Source: Flavobacterium sp. SUN046
Lineage (GTDB): Bacteria; Bacteroidota; Bacteroidia; Flavobacteriales; Flavobacteriaceae
Length of the DNA stretch: 64,000 nucleotides
Assembly: GCF_028867965.1 (NCBI RefSeq)
Contig: NZ_JAPQNT010000002.1
Span: 62,001 to 126,000 of the forward strand
Direction: 5' to 3'
Shown here: positions 35,137 through 42,876 of the stretch, in pieces
Layout of the letters: each line of letters starts with the position of its first letter
How positions within the stretch are numbered: the first letter of the stretch is position 1
The notes under the pieces: generated by a model
Databases searched by the model: none
What the model saw: the letters and a program-made list of their open reading frames with translations, nothing else
What the model was told of the DNA's origin: nothing
Translations under genes and position numbers: made by a program

Positions 35137-35892
35137 TTATCTAATTCCGTTTACGATGCCAACAAAATCATCTGCTTTTAGAGCTGCACCACCAATTAAT
35201 CCGCCATCAACATCTGGTTTACCAAAAATTTCTTTAGCATTATCGGGTTTTACGCTTCCACCATATAAAATAGAAACATCTTCGGCAACATCACTTCCAA
35301 ATCTAGTTCTAACTGTTTCTCTAATAAATTCGTGCATTTCTTGCGCTTGTTCAGGCGATGCAGTTTCTCCTGTGCCAATTGCCCAAACTGGTTCGTAAGC
35401 CAAAATAATATTTGACCAAGAATCATTACTAATATGAAATAATCCATCGCGAAGTTGGTTTTCAACTACATTAAAATGTTGCTCATTTTGACGGTCTTTT
35501 AATTCTTCGCCAAAACAAAAAATTATTGTCATTTCGTGTTTCAATGCTGTATCGACTTTAAATGCTAGTTGCGAATCGGTTTCACCAAAATAAGCTCTTC
35601 TTTCAGAATGTCCTAAAATAACTGTATTTACACCAACGCTTTGTAACATTGCAGCAGAAATTTCACCAGTGTAAGCGCCATTTTCAGCTTGATGCATGTT
35701 TTGAGCAGCAATAGTAATGTTAGTAAATTCAACGTGATCAGCTGCCGATGCTAAATTTACAAATGTTGGTGCAACAATAATTTGCGCCTCAATATCGTTA
35801 GGTAATTTATCTATTAATTCGTTTAATAAATCTTCCGTTTCTTCGGCGTTTTTATTCATTTTCCAGTTACCAGCAACAATCTTTTTTCTCAT
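35137..35892 (-). CDS. tpiA: Triose-phosphate isomerase
   Basis: The 251-residue enzyme interconverts dihydroxyacetone phosphate and glyceraldehyde 3-phosphate. Catalytic residues are visible: Asn9 and Lys11 (Gly-Asn-Trp-Lys-Met-Asn), His95 (Leu-Gly-His-Ser-Glu-Arg-Arg) and Glu167 (Ala-Tyr-Glu-Pro-Val-Trp-Ala-Ile-Gly-Thr-Gly). The phosphate-binding Tyr-Gly-Gly-Ser-Val-Lys and Gly-Gly-Leu-Ile-Gly-Gly-Ala are near the end. Its ATG overlaps the stop of the TlpA-like gene by one base, so the two are translationally coupled. gapA, the next step of glycolysis, is at 48670 and unlinked. Confidence 0.96.
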   Translation of the reverse strand: MRKKIVAGNWKMNKNAEETEDLLNELIDKLPNDIEAQIIVAPTFVNLASAADHVEFTNITIAAQNMHQAENGAYTGEISAAMLQSVGVNTVILGHSERRAYFGETDSQLAFKVDTALKHEMTIIFCFGEELKDRQNEQHFNVVENQLRDGLFHISNDSWSNIILAYEPVWAIGTGETASPEQAQEMHEFIRETVRTRFGSDVAEDVSILYGGSVKPDNAKEIFGKPDVDGGLIGGAALKADDFVGIVNGIR

Positions 35893-36395
35893 TATTTTAG
35901 TGTTTTTAGAGTAGTATTTATTTTATCAAAATCGGTTTCAATTGCTCTATACAACTCAATTTCACCTTTTTTATTAATCACAATATATCTAGGGATCCAA
36001 TCTAAATCAATCGATTTTCCGAACGAACCTTTCATTCCTTTTTCGTCATTAACCCAGTAATGGTCGCCTTTTAATTCGTGTTTTGCTATAGCACTTGTCC
36101 ACTTGTCAAATGCTTTGTCCATTGATATAAACACATAAACTACATCAGGATTATTGGCTTGCAATTCTTTAACTTTTGGCATTGCTTTGGCACAATCGCC
36201 ACACCAACCAGCCCAAATTTCAACAACAACCGTTTTTCCTTTGTGTTTTTCAAGAACCTCTTTAAAAGTAATTTCTTTGTTTTCAACGGTTGTCAATTTT
36301 CCTTGAAGAGCATCTTTAGAAAATTCCTTTTGTTGTGCATTACTGCATGATATTGTTGCCATTATTACAGCAAATAGGATTACTATTTTTTTCAT
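35892..36395 (-). CDS. TlpA-like thioredoxin-fold lipoprotein
   Basis: I placed the start at ATG 36395 (167 residues); ten upstream codons do not fit a signal peptide. The lipobox Ala-Thr-Ile-Ser-Cys makes Cys17 the lipidated residue. The thioredoxin domain (about 35-165) has the redox pair Cys65-Gly-Asp-Cys68 in Trp-Ala-Gly-Trp-Cys-Gly-Asp-Cys, and Ile-Pro-Arg-Tyr for the usual cis-Pro. It should reduce or transfer thiols on the periplasmic side. The DoxX/MauE-type gene upstream also ends in a CxxC thioredoxin-like domain, so the two probably work together. Confidence 0.88.
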   Translation of the reverse strand: MKKIVILFAVIMATISCSNAQQKEFSKDALQGKLTTVENKEITFKEVLEKHKGKTVVVEIWAGWCGDCAKAMPKVKELQANNPDVVYVFISMDKAFDKWTSAIAKHELKGDHYWVNDEKGMKGSFGKSIDLDWIPRYIVINKKGEIELYRAIETDFDKINTTLKTLK

Positions 36396-36440
36396 GTTTT
36401 TTTTATTTTTAACAAAGTTAGTCAAACAAAAAGTTCTGAT

Positions 36441-37562
36441 TTATAATTTTGAGTTAAGTTTTTTCAAATCAGCATAACTTTTTTTCAAATACAATTCTAA
36501 ATCATCAGGATTAAACTTAGTAGCTCCATCAATTCCCCAATAGTATTTGATTTCATTTCCGTTCCATAAATATTTTACACCTGGCGTATCTTTTCCGCTT
36601 CCGAGTGTATTCCAAAATGGAATAATTTCAATGATTTTATATGGATAAGTTGCTCCAGCTTCTTTAAAGAAATCCGGAATCAAATCAGCTTCTTCATTCA
36701 TGAAAATAATTGAAAGTGGTGGTAAAGAAGCATCTTTTTTACGCATTTCAGTAAGTTCTTTGGCTGCAGCACGACAATGATCACAGCCTGGAACAAAATA
36801 GCAAAGTATTTTTTTGCCTTTGTCAATATTAGGAAAAAAACTTGCGTTACCCGATTTTACTTTTTTAGGTTCATTGGTATTTTCAACTTCAACTTTTTTG
36901 ATGGTGTCTTTTTTAACAACGGTCACAATTTCTTTTGAAATAGTATCAATTGTTGGAATTGTTGCTTCTACAATTGTGTCTTGCGGAATTTCTGAAACTG
37001 GAGAAACCGAAAATTTTGATGCCGTTGGTTGAATTGGAGCTAACATATAAATACCCAGTATTGTGGCAAAAAGCACTGTTGTTAGAATCCAGAAATTTCC
37101 GTTTGGAGCATTTTTAGGTAGTAAATAATATAAATATGCAAGCAGTGCAATTGCAACTACATTTTTGATAATAGCTTCAATTGGAGTCATCGGAAGCAAT
37201 TCACCAAAACAACCACAATTTCCAGAATTTCCGCCGCTTAAGAATGTAACATAAGTTAAATGCCCAATAAAAACGGCTAACATTAAGGTTGTAACAGGAA
37301 TAAGAAACTTTCGCAACCAGTTTTTTTGTAATAATAACAAGCCTAAAGCCAACTCAATTCCGATGAGTGTTCTTGAAAAATAAGGAGCAAATCCTTCTGA
37401 AAATCCAATTGGATAAAGTTGTTTTACTTCAAATGTTGAAATTGCAAAATAAGGAGAATCTAATAAGTGACCTTTAGAAAGTTTGGCTAATGCCGAAAGT
37501 ATAAATAGTGCTGAAACAATAATTCTTAAAGTCCAAGCTATGTATGTTTTTTTCTTTTCCAT
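36441..37562 (-). CDS. DoxX/MauE-like membrane protein with C-terminal thioredoxin-like domain (BT_3928 family)
   Basis: I chose ATG 37562 (373 residues) because the -7 element at 37577 overlaps the longer open-frame start. Four or five membrane helices (about 8-28, 60-80, 88-110, 130-150, 158-178) match the DoxX/MauE fold. A Gly-Asn-Cys-Gly-Cys-Phe-Gly motif lies near 127-133. A Thr/Val/Lys-rich linker leads to a periplasmic thioredoxin-like domain with Cys260-Asp-His-Cys263. It likely passes electrons across the membrane to TlpA. The gene order tpiA, TlpA, this gene, DUF1599 and divergent folP is, as I recall, common in flavobacteria. Confidence 0.85.
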   Translation of the reverse strand: MEKKKTYIAWTLRIIVSALFILSALAKLSKGHLLDSPYFAISTFEVKQLYPIGFSEGFAPYFSRTLIGIELALGLLLLQKNWLRKFLIPVTTLMLAVFIGHLTYVTFLSGGNSGNCGCFGELLPMTPIEAIIKNVVAIALLAYLYYLLPKNAPNGNFWILTTVLFATILGIYMLAPIQPTASKFSVSPVSEIPQDTIVEATIPTIDTISKEIVTVVKKDTIKKVEVENTNEPKKVKSGNASFFPNIDKGKKILCYFVPGCDHCRAAAKELTEMRKKDASLPPLSIIFMNEEADLIPDFFKEAGATYPYKIIEIIPFWNTLGSGKDTPGVKYLWNGNEIKYYWGIDGATKFNPDDLELYLKKSYADLKKLNSKL

Positions 37563-37576
37563 AATTTTTATTTTCA

Positions 37577-37584
37577 CAAATGTA
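37577..37584 (-). promoter_or_regulatory. -7 element TACATTTG of the redox/tpiA operon
   Basis: On the minus strand TACATTTG lies 14 bases before the chosen ATG at 37562. It suggests the DoxX/MauE-like, TlpA and tpiA genes form one transcript separate from DUF1599. Confidence 0.55.
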
Positions 37585-37618
37585 AAGAGGCTTTTAAAAA
37601 TGAAGTGTTAATAATTTG

Positions 37619-38161
37619 TTATTGTCCAAACTTCATTAAAATCAAAGCAAAAACCGAATAATTAATCATGTCTTGATAATTGGCATCAATTCCTTCAGAA
37701 ACTAAAGTTTTTCCTTTGTTATCTTCAATTTGTTTTACACGAAGTAATTTTTGAAGAATTAAATCGGTTAATGAACTTACTCTCATTTCGCGCCAAGCTT
37801 CACCATAATCATGGTTTTTGGCTTCCATTAAATCTTTAGTTAAAGTGATTTTTTCGTTGTATAGTTTTACGGCAGCTTCAGTATTCAAATCGGGTTGTTC
37901 AACCACGCCTAATTCCAATTGAATCAATGCCATGATGCAATAATTGATAATTCCTATGAATTCTCCAGTTTCGTCTTCATCTACTTTTCGAACATCGTTT
38001 TGTTGTAAACTTCTTATGCGTTGTGCTTTGATAAAAATTTGATCAGTTAATGATGGCAATCTCAAAATGCGCCAAGCACTTCCGTAATCGATCATTTTTT
38101 TGGTAAATAAATCACGGCAAATGCCAATTACTTTATCGTATTCTAGTGAAGTATTCTTCAT
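37619..38161 (-). CDS. DUF1599 domain protein
   Basis: The 180-residue protein contains two copies of one motif block. Lys-Met-Ile-Asp-Tyr-Gly-Ser-Ala-Trp-Arg-Ile-Leu-Arg near 17-29 recurs as Lys-Asn-His-Asp-Tyr-Gly-Glu-Ala-Trp-Arg-Glu-Met-Arg near 118-130. Each is followed by Ser-Leu-Thr-Asp-x-Ile and a helix. This internal duplication is the mark of DUF1599, an all-helical family resembling nucleotide pyrophosphohydrolases in motif style. The biochemical role is unknown. It is transcribed away from folP, beside which the family is usually found. Confidence 0.88.
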   Translation of the reverse strand: MKNTSLEYDKVIGICRDLFTKKMIDYGSAWRILRLPSLTDQIFIKAQRIRSLQQNDVRKVDEDETGEFIGIINYCIMALIQLELGVVEQPDLNTEAAVKLYNEKITLTKDLMEAKNHDYGEAWREMRVSSLTDLILQKLLRVKQIEDNKGKTLVSEGIDANYQDMINYSVFALILMKFGQ

Positions 38162-38167
38162 TTAAGG

Positions 38168-38195
38168 TATCTTTGTATAATAATTCTCAAAAGTA
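38168..38195. promoter_or_regulatory. Divergent -7 elements between DUF1599 and folP
   Basis: TATCTTTG on the plus strand (38168-38175) points toward folP. TACTTTTG on the minus strand (38188-38195) points toward DUF1599, 27 bases from its start. The two face away from each other within 28 bases. Confidence 0.55.
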
Positions 38196-38251
38196 AAGAA
38201 TATTTATTGGATTGAAGAATGATGCTTAACGAATTTTGAATTTTGAACAAA

Positions 38252-39076
38252 ATGACCCTTAATTGTAACGGACAACTTATTGATTTATCAACTCCCAAAG
38301 TAATGGGAATTCTTAATGTAACACCCAATTCCTTTTTTGATGGCGGAAAATATGCTAATGAAAAAGCAGTTTTGCTTCAAGTCGAAAAAATGCTTTCTGA
38401 AGGTGCAACATTCATTGATATTGGAGCATATTCTAGTAAACCTAGTGCCGAATTTGTTTCGGAAGAAGAAGAACTTAATCGTTTGTTACCAGTTATTGAT
38501 TTGGTTTTGAAAAATTTTCCTAAAACTTTGATTTCAATTGATACTTTTAGAAGTAAAGTAGCTCAAAAAGGAATTGAAAATGGTGCCGCACTAATCAATG
38601 ATATTTCAGCAGGAAATCTAGACGAAAATATGATGCAAACGGTTGCACAATTGCAAGTACCTTATATAATGATGCATATGAAAGGCACGCCTAAAACTAT
38701 GCAATCATTGGCGCAATATGAAAATATAGTAAAAGAAATGCTATTTTATTTTTCTCAAAAAGTTGCTCAAGCACGAAGTCTCGGAATTAATGATTTGATT
38801 CTTGATCCAGGATTTGGATTTGCCAAAACGTTGGAACAGAATTATGAAGTACTGCAAAAATTAGAATTGTTTCAAATGACGGAATTACCAATTTTAGTTG
38901 GAATTTCTAGAAAATCAATGATTTATAAAGCTTTAGAAACAACAGCTGAAAATAGTTTGAATGGCACTACTTTTTTGAATGCTATTTCGTTACAAAAAGG
39001 AGCAAATATTCTACGTGTGCACGATGTTAAGGAAGCAATTGAATGCGTGAAATTATATCATCAATTAAACTCTTAA
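38252..39076 (+). CDS. folP: Dihydropteroate synthase
   Basis: I chose ATG 38252 (274 residues) over TTG 38243. The enzyme joins p-aminobenzoate to the pterin in folate synthesis and is the sulfonamide target. Signature segments are Val-Met-Gly-Ile-Leu-Asn-Val-Thr-Pro-Asn-Ser-Phe-Phe-Asp-Gly-Gly (17-32) and Ile-Asp-Ile-Gly-Ala-Tyr-Ser-Ser-Lys-Pro (53-62). Others are Ile-Ser-Ile-Asp-Thr (near 97) and Leu-Ile-Asn-Asp-Ile-Ser-Ala-Gly (near 117). Also present are Asp-Pro-Gly-Phe-Gly-Phe (near 188), Gly-Ile-Ser-Arg-Lys-Ser and a final Arg-Val-His-Asp-Val. A lipoprotein gene starts one base after its stop. Confidence 0.95.
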   Translation: MTLNCNGQLIDLSTPKVMGILNVTPNSFFDGGKYANEKAVLLQVEKMLSEGATFIDIGAYSSKPSAEFVSEEEELNRLLPVIDLVLKNFPKTLISIDTFRSKVAQKGIENGAALINDISAGNLDENMMQTVAQLQVPYIMMHMKGTPKTMQSLAQYENIVKEMLFYFSQKVAQARSLGINDLILDPGFGFAKTLEQNYEVLQKLELFQMTELPILVGISRKSMIYKALETTAENSLNGTTFLNAISLQKGANILRVHDVKEAIECVKLYHQLNS

Positions 39077-39077
39077 A

Positions 39078-39707
39078 ATGAAAAAAATCTTATTGTCTAT
39101 TGTCACAATTGTTTTGATTTCTTGTGAAGGTAAAAAAGAAATTGAATTACCAAAAGCCAACATAACAATTGTTGCCGATGTGCAAGAGCATTCGCCAATT
39201 TACATCTTTTTTAAAGTGAATAGAAATGATACAATTGCTGATGTTAATAGAAAGAATTCAATAAGCTCCACGAATTGGATTTTTAATATTGATAAGCGTT
39301 TGCCATTGCGATTAGTAGTACCAGAAATAATAAAGTTACAAGCTAAAAAAGATAAAAGCATGCACAAGAATGAAGCTGCAGAAAATTATTTTTCTTACGC
39401 TAATGATGCAAAGAAAACTATGGCTTTTTTATCTTTTACGAAAGTGAAATATGTTTTAGGAAAACCAATTATAAATACTGTTTATTTTGGAAAGGACGAT
39501 TTAGTCAAATTCAACTCTGAAGTACTGAAGAAAGAAGAATTAGAAGATTACATCAATAATTTAATGGTTGAACATGAGTCAAAAATCAACATTTCATTCG
39601 ATAAAAATTGTAGTTATGACGATTACATAAAATATAAAGTTTTCCTTACTACTATAAAAATTACCAAAAAAGGGATTAAAATTTCTAATTTAGAAAATAT
39701 TTTATAA
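39078..39707 (+). CDS. Lipoprotein of unknown function
   Basis: The 209-residue protein has a short lipoprotein signal with Val-Leu-Ile-Ser-Cys (lipidated Cys16). The mature part has two mixed alpha/beta halves, a Lys-rich middle (about 80-115), and no motif I recognise. It starts one base after folP stops, so it is cotranscribed and probably translated by coupling. That placement does not by itself imply a folate role. It converges on rlmH with a 17-base gap and no clear hairpin. Confidence 0.75.
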   Translation: MKKILLSIVTIVLISCEGKKEIELPKANITIVADVQEHSPIYIFFKVNRNDTIADVNRKNSISSTNWIFNIDKRLPLRLVVPEIIKLQAKKDKSMHKNEAAENYFSYANDAKKTMAFLSFTKVKYVLGKPIINTVYFGKDDLVKFNSEVLKKEELEDYINNLMVEHESKINISFDKNCSYDDYIKYKVFLTTIKITKKGIKISNLENIL

Positions 39708-39724
39708 TTCTTTTTTAATAGCTT

Positions 39725-40198
39725 CTACTGATGATGATAAGGTTCATTTTTCAAAATGGTAAAACCACGATATATTTGCTCTATTACAAATAAACGTACC
39801 ATTTGATGTGAAAAAGTCATTGCTGAAAGTGAAATTTTGCCTTGAGATTTTTTGTAAACTTCTTCGCTAAAACCATATGGCCCACCAATTACAAAAACCA
39901 AAGTTTTTATTCCAGCATTCATTTTCTTTTGCAAATAATCTGAAAAACCTACACTAGAAAATGTACTGCCGTTTTCATCTAATAAAATTAGTTGGTCGGT
40001 TGCAGCTAATTTAGATAAAATTAATTCACCTTCTTTTTCCTTTTGCTGCGCTTCCGATAAATTCTTTACGTTTTTAATATCTGGAATGATTTCTATATCA
40101 AATTTGATGTAAAAAGACAACCGTTTGGTGTATTCATCAATTAAACTTTGTAGATTTTTATTATCGGTTTTGCCAATGGCTACGAGTCTTATGTTCAT
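39725..40198 (-). CDS. rlmH: 23S rRNA (pseudouridine-1915 N3)-methyltransferase
   Basis: The 157-residue SPOUT methyltransferase starts Met-Asn-Ile-Arg-Leu-Val-Ala-Ile-Gly-Lys-Thr. The SAM-binding knot is marked by Phe-Val-Ile-Gly-Gly-Pro-Tyr-Gly-Phe (about 102-110) and Leu-Ser-Ala-Met-Thr-Phe-Ser-His-Gln-Met (about 124-133). It ends in the conserved Glu-Gln-Ile-Tyr-Arg-Gly and Tyr-His-His-Gln. It methylates the modified uridine in helix 69 of 23S rRNA. The RluF-type synthase gene lies 47 bases upstream. Confidence 0.95.
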   Translation of the reverse strand: MNIRLVAIGKTDNKNLQSLIDEYTKRLSFYIKFDIEIIPDIKNVKNLSEAQQKEKEGELILSKLAATDQLILLDENGSTFSSVGFSDYLQKKMNAGIKTLVFVIGGPYGFSEEVYKKSQGKISLSAMTFSHQMVRLFVIEQIYRGFTILKNEPYHHQ

Positions 40199-40245
40199 AA
40201 TGTTGAATCAAATGAATGTATAACAGCTAATTGAAATTAAGTTTT

Positions 40246-41052
40246 TTAATTATTATTTCGACTTATTCTTGGTCCAGAATTAGCATTAAAGTTTCTATTA
40301 TCATTACGCATTGGTTTTGGTAAACTTGCTTCTTCGGTTTTACTTGATGGTTCGATTAAATGGTTAAGTTGTAGAATTTCAGCATCGGTAAGTTCACGAT
40401 AACGACCAATTGGAACATCAAGGTTTATGTTTATTATTCGAGTACGTTTAAGCGATGTTACTTCATAATCAAGATATTCACACATTCTACGAATTTGTCG
40501 GTTCAAACCTTGTGTAAGTATGATTCTGAAAACATATTTACTAATTTGTTCCACTTTACATTTTCGAGTTACGGTTTCTAAAATTGGAATTCCGTTAGCC
40601 ATTCGCTCAATAAATCGGTCGGTTATTGGTCGGTTTACGGTTACAATATATTCTTTTTCATGGTTGTTTCTTGCTCTGAGTATTTTGTTTACAATATCGC
40701 CATCATTGGTCATGAAAATTAAACCTTCGCTGGCTTTGTCTAAACGCCCAATTGGGAAAATGCGTTCGTGGTAATTGATGTAGTCTACAATATTTTCACG
40801 AACATCGAGATTGGTTGTGCATTCAATTCCGGGTGGCTTATTGAAAGCAAGATAAACTCGTTTTTCTCTTTTTTCTCTTACTAATTTTCCGTCTACACGC
40901 ACTTCATCATTTGTACTGATTTTGGTTCCCATTTCTGGAACAACTCCGTTTATTGTAACTCGTCCTTGCTCGATAAGTTTATCGGCTTCACGACGTGAGC
41001 AAAATCCAGATTCTGATAGAAATTTATTAATGCGTGTTAGGTTTTCTTCCAT
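40246..41052 (-). CDS. RluF-type rRNA pseudouridine synthase
   Basis: The 268-residue protein has an N-terminal S4 RNA-binding domain (about 4-60, with Ser-Gly-Phe-Cys-Ser-Arg-Arg-Glu-Ala-Asp) and the RsuA-type catalytic domain (about 65-240). The catalytic Asp is in Gly-Arg-Leu-Asp-Lys-Ala-Ser-Glu-Gly-Leu (near 102-111). The Gly-Leu-Asn-Arg-Gln-Ile-Arg-Arg-Met-Cys motif is near 183-192, and Arg-Tyr-Arg-Glu-Leu-Thr near the end fits RluF, which modifies 23S rRNA. A tail of about 30 residues rich in Asn, Arg and Ser is accessory. A -7 element sits four bases before the start codon. Confidence 0.9.
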   Translation of the reverse strand: MEENLTRINKFLSESGFCSRREADKLIEQGRVTINGVVPEMGTKISTNDEVRVDGKLVREKREKRVYLAFNKPPGIECTTNLDVRENIVDYINYHERIFPIGRLDKASEGLIFMTNDGDIVNKILRARNNHEKEYIVTVNRPITDRFIERMANGIPILETVTRKCKVEQISKYVFRIILTQGLNRQIRRMCEYLDYEVTSLKRTRIININLDVPIGRYRELTDAEILQLNHLIEPSSKTEEASLPKPMRNDNRNFNANSGPRISRNNN

Positions 41053-41056
41053 TGTG

Positions 41057-41064
41057 CAAATATA
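41057..41064 (-). promoter_or_regulatory. -7 element TATATTTG giving a leaderless mRNA
   Basis: The minus-strand TATATTTG ends only four bases before the ATG at 41052. The transcript of the RluF-type gene would start at or about the A of its start codon. Confidence 0.6.
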
Positions 41065-41150
41065 ATGAATTTTAAATTCACGCTTTAATGTTGTAATTTA
41101 AAGAAAACTTTCTTTTGAAATTTTAAACAAACAGAAAAAAGGATTGCTGT

Positions 41151-41194
41151 TAGCCCTGATGGGAATGATATCGTGTAAAATGGACAGCAGGAAA
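41151..41194 (+). repeat. Structured interspersed repeat, copy B (shortened)
   Basis: It has the same left end (TAGCCCTGATGGG) and right end (GACAGCAGGAAAA) as copies at 16451 and 59660. Only about 20 bases lie between, and the central hairpin is missing. Nothing else is seen between the two minus-strand genes here. Confidence 0.5.
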
Positions 41195-41220
41195 ATGGTT
41201 TACAAATAAAAACCAAGCGA

Positions 41221-42060
41221 TTACGCTTCTATAAAACTTACTATTGATTGGTATAAATATTCGTCGTGCATGCTGTGTCCGAGACCGTTAGTGGAAATAA
41301 ATTGCGCATTTGTCCATGATTTTGCAATTTTTTTTCCTTCTTCATAGAGCACAACGTTGTCTTGAATATCGTGTGCAATTATTCCAGGAATTGTTGCATT
41401 GGATAAGAATTTAGAAGCAGAAAAATCTTCAATAGTTAGGTTAAAACGCTTTTTGATATATTCTTTTAATGAATTGTGAACCCGATTGTTAAGGCTTAAC
41501 ATTTTAATATAATTATTCAAAATAACTTTAAAATCGGATGGCGCTCCAATGAGTATCATTTTTTCAAAATTATGGTTGTAATGATGCTGAAAGTACGCAA
41601 TTGCATTGCCGCCAATAGAATGACCAATTATGGTTTTTGGATTAAATTCTTGAACTATTTGGTTTATAAATTGGGCATAAATTGGTACATTAAATTCTTT
41701 TCCGTTGCTTAATCCGTGGGCTGGACCATCAATTGCAATTATTGTTTTGCCGGTTTTTTTTAGTCGTACAATTAATTTTTTCCAACGAGAAGAATTGCTT
41801 TCCCAACCGTGAATTAGCAAAATTATATCATCATTTCCGTTCCAAGTATACGTTTGAAATTGATGTTCATTTAAAGAGTAACTTTTCTGTTGCGCATTAA
41901 AGAGCGTTTTGGGTAATTTATATGGATTTAATTTTCCTTTACGTGGTTCGCTAAAAAATTGGTAGGCTAGAGCATACGCATTTTGTGGCGCCACATAACT
42001 TAAAATGTTGATGTAGGCTCCGATACTTTTAGCGAGTACTTTTTGAATAATTTTTTGCAT
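41221..42060 (-). CDS. Alpha/beta hydrolase
   Basis: The 279-residue protein has the alpha/beta hydrolase pattern. The oxyanion segment is Leu-Ile-His-Gly-Trp-Glu-Ser (82-88) and the nucleophile elbow is Gly-His-Ser148-Ile-Gly-Gly (146-151). A late His lies in Gly-Leu-Gly-His-Ser-Met-His (about 260-266), with an acidic residue before it. The N-terminal 60 residues are a helical extension with no clear signal peptide, so it is probably cytoplasmic or membrane-associated. Substrate unknown. Its start codon directly follows a terminator-like hairpin. Confidence 0.85.
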   Translation of the reverse strand: MQKIIQKVLAKSIGAYINILSYVAPQNAYALAYQFFSEPRKGKLNPYKLPKTLFNAQQKSYSLNEHQFQTYTWNGNDDIILLIHGWESNSSRWKKLIVRLKKTGKTIIAIDGPAHGLSNGKEFNVPIYAQFINQIVQEFNPKTIIGHSIGGNAIAYFQHHYNHNFEKMILIGAPSDFKVILNNYIKMLSLNNRVHNSLKEYIKKRFNLTIEDFSASKFLSNATIPGIIAHDIQDNVVLYEEGKKIAKSWTNAQFISTNGLGHSMHDEYLYQSIVSFIEA

Positions 42061-42087
42061 AAAAAAATCCCGAGTTTATCGGGATTT
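42061..42087 (-). terminator. Terminator-like hairpin abutting the hydrolase start codon
   Basis: On the minus strand AAATCCCGA (42087-42079) pairs perfectly with TCGGGATTT (42073-42065), with a 5-base loop. A run of seven T runs straight into the hydrolase ATG at 42060. It fits a terminator for the gene ending at 42094, or an attenuator for the hydrolase. Confidence 0.8.
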
Positions 42088-42093
42088 AAGGTA

Positions 42094-42873
42094 TTACATT
42101 TTTGCGAATAATTTTTCCATTTTTTCTTTTTCTTCATCAGCAAGCGAAGCATCTACTAAAATTCTTCCAGAATGTTCATCGGTAATGATTTTTTTTCTAG
42201 AAGCAATTTCTACTTGTGTTTGTGGTGGAATGGTAAAGAATGAACCTGCAGAAGCGCCACGTTCGATAGAAACTACTGCTAAACCGTTTCTTACGCTAGA
42301 ACGAATTCTTTTGTAAGCTGCTAGCAATCGTTCTTCGATTTGAACTTCATATTCTGCTGATTTTTCAGATAAGAATGTTTCTTCTTTCTGAGTTTCTTGC
42401 ATAATATCGTTTAATTCTGCTTTTTTATGTTTTAAGTGCGTTGATTTTTGCTCTAATTTTTCTTTAGAGTTAGAAATAACTTCTTTTTTGTGCTCAATTG
42501 AAGCTTTCATTTCTTTGATTTGCTTTTCAGCCAATTGAATTTCTAATTCTTGAAACTCAACTTCTTTAGTCAAAGCATTGAATTCTCTATTATTACGAAC
42601 ATCTTTTTGTTGTTCGGTATATTTTTTTATTGCAACTTGATGAGTTTCAATGGCAGCTTTTTTAGCTTTGATACTATCTTCAATAGTTACCAAATCAAGT
42701 TGTAATTTTTCTAAACGAGTAGTCAAACCAGCTACTTCATCTTCTAAATCTTCCACTTCTAAAGGCAATTCACCTCTTACATTTCTAATTTCGTCAATTC
42801 TGGTGTCGATTATTTGTAAATCGTAAAGCGCTCTTAATTTTTCTTCAACGCTCAATTCTTTTGTAGTAGCCAT
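42094..42873 (-). CDS. Coiled-coil protein of the C4-type zinc-ribbon family, without the cysteines
   Basis: The 259-residue protein is one long coiled coil (about 5-185) ending in a small C-terminal domain (about 195-259). Layout and the Ser-Gly-Arg-Ile-Leu-Val-Asp ending match the C4-type zinc-ribbon (CT398/DUF164-like) family. That family has two CxxC pairs in the ribbon. Here the ribbon region (Arg-Gly-Ala-Ser-Ala-Gly-Ser-Phe and His-Ser-Gly-Arg) has no Cys, and the whole protein has none. It cannot bind zinc that way. The Nif3-like gene is 3 bases upstream, a pairing known for this family. Confidence 0.85.
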   Translation of the reverse strand: MATTKELSVEEKLRALYDLQIIDTRIDEIRNVRGELPLEVEDLEDEVAGLTTRLEKLQLDLVTIEDSIKAKKAAIETHQVAIKKYTEQQKDVRNNREFNALTKEVEFQELEIQLAEKQIKEMKASIEHKKEVISNSKEKLEQKSTHLKHKKAELNDIMQETQKEETFLSEKSAEYEVQIEERLLAAYKRIRSSVRNGLAVVSIERGASAGSFFTIPPQTQVEIASRKKIITDEHSGRILVDASLADEEKEKMEKLFAKM

Positions 42874-42876
42874 ATT

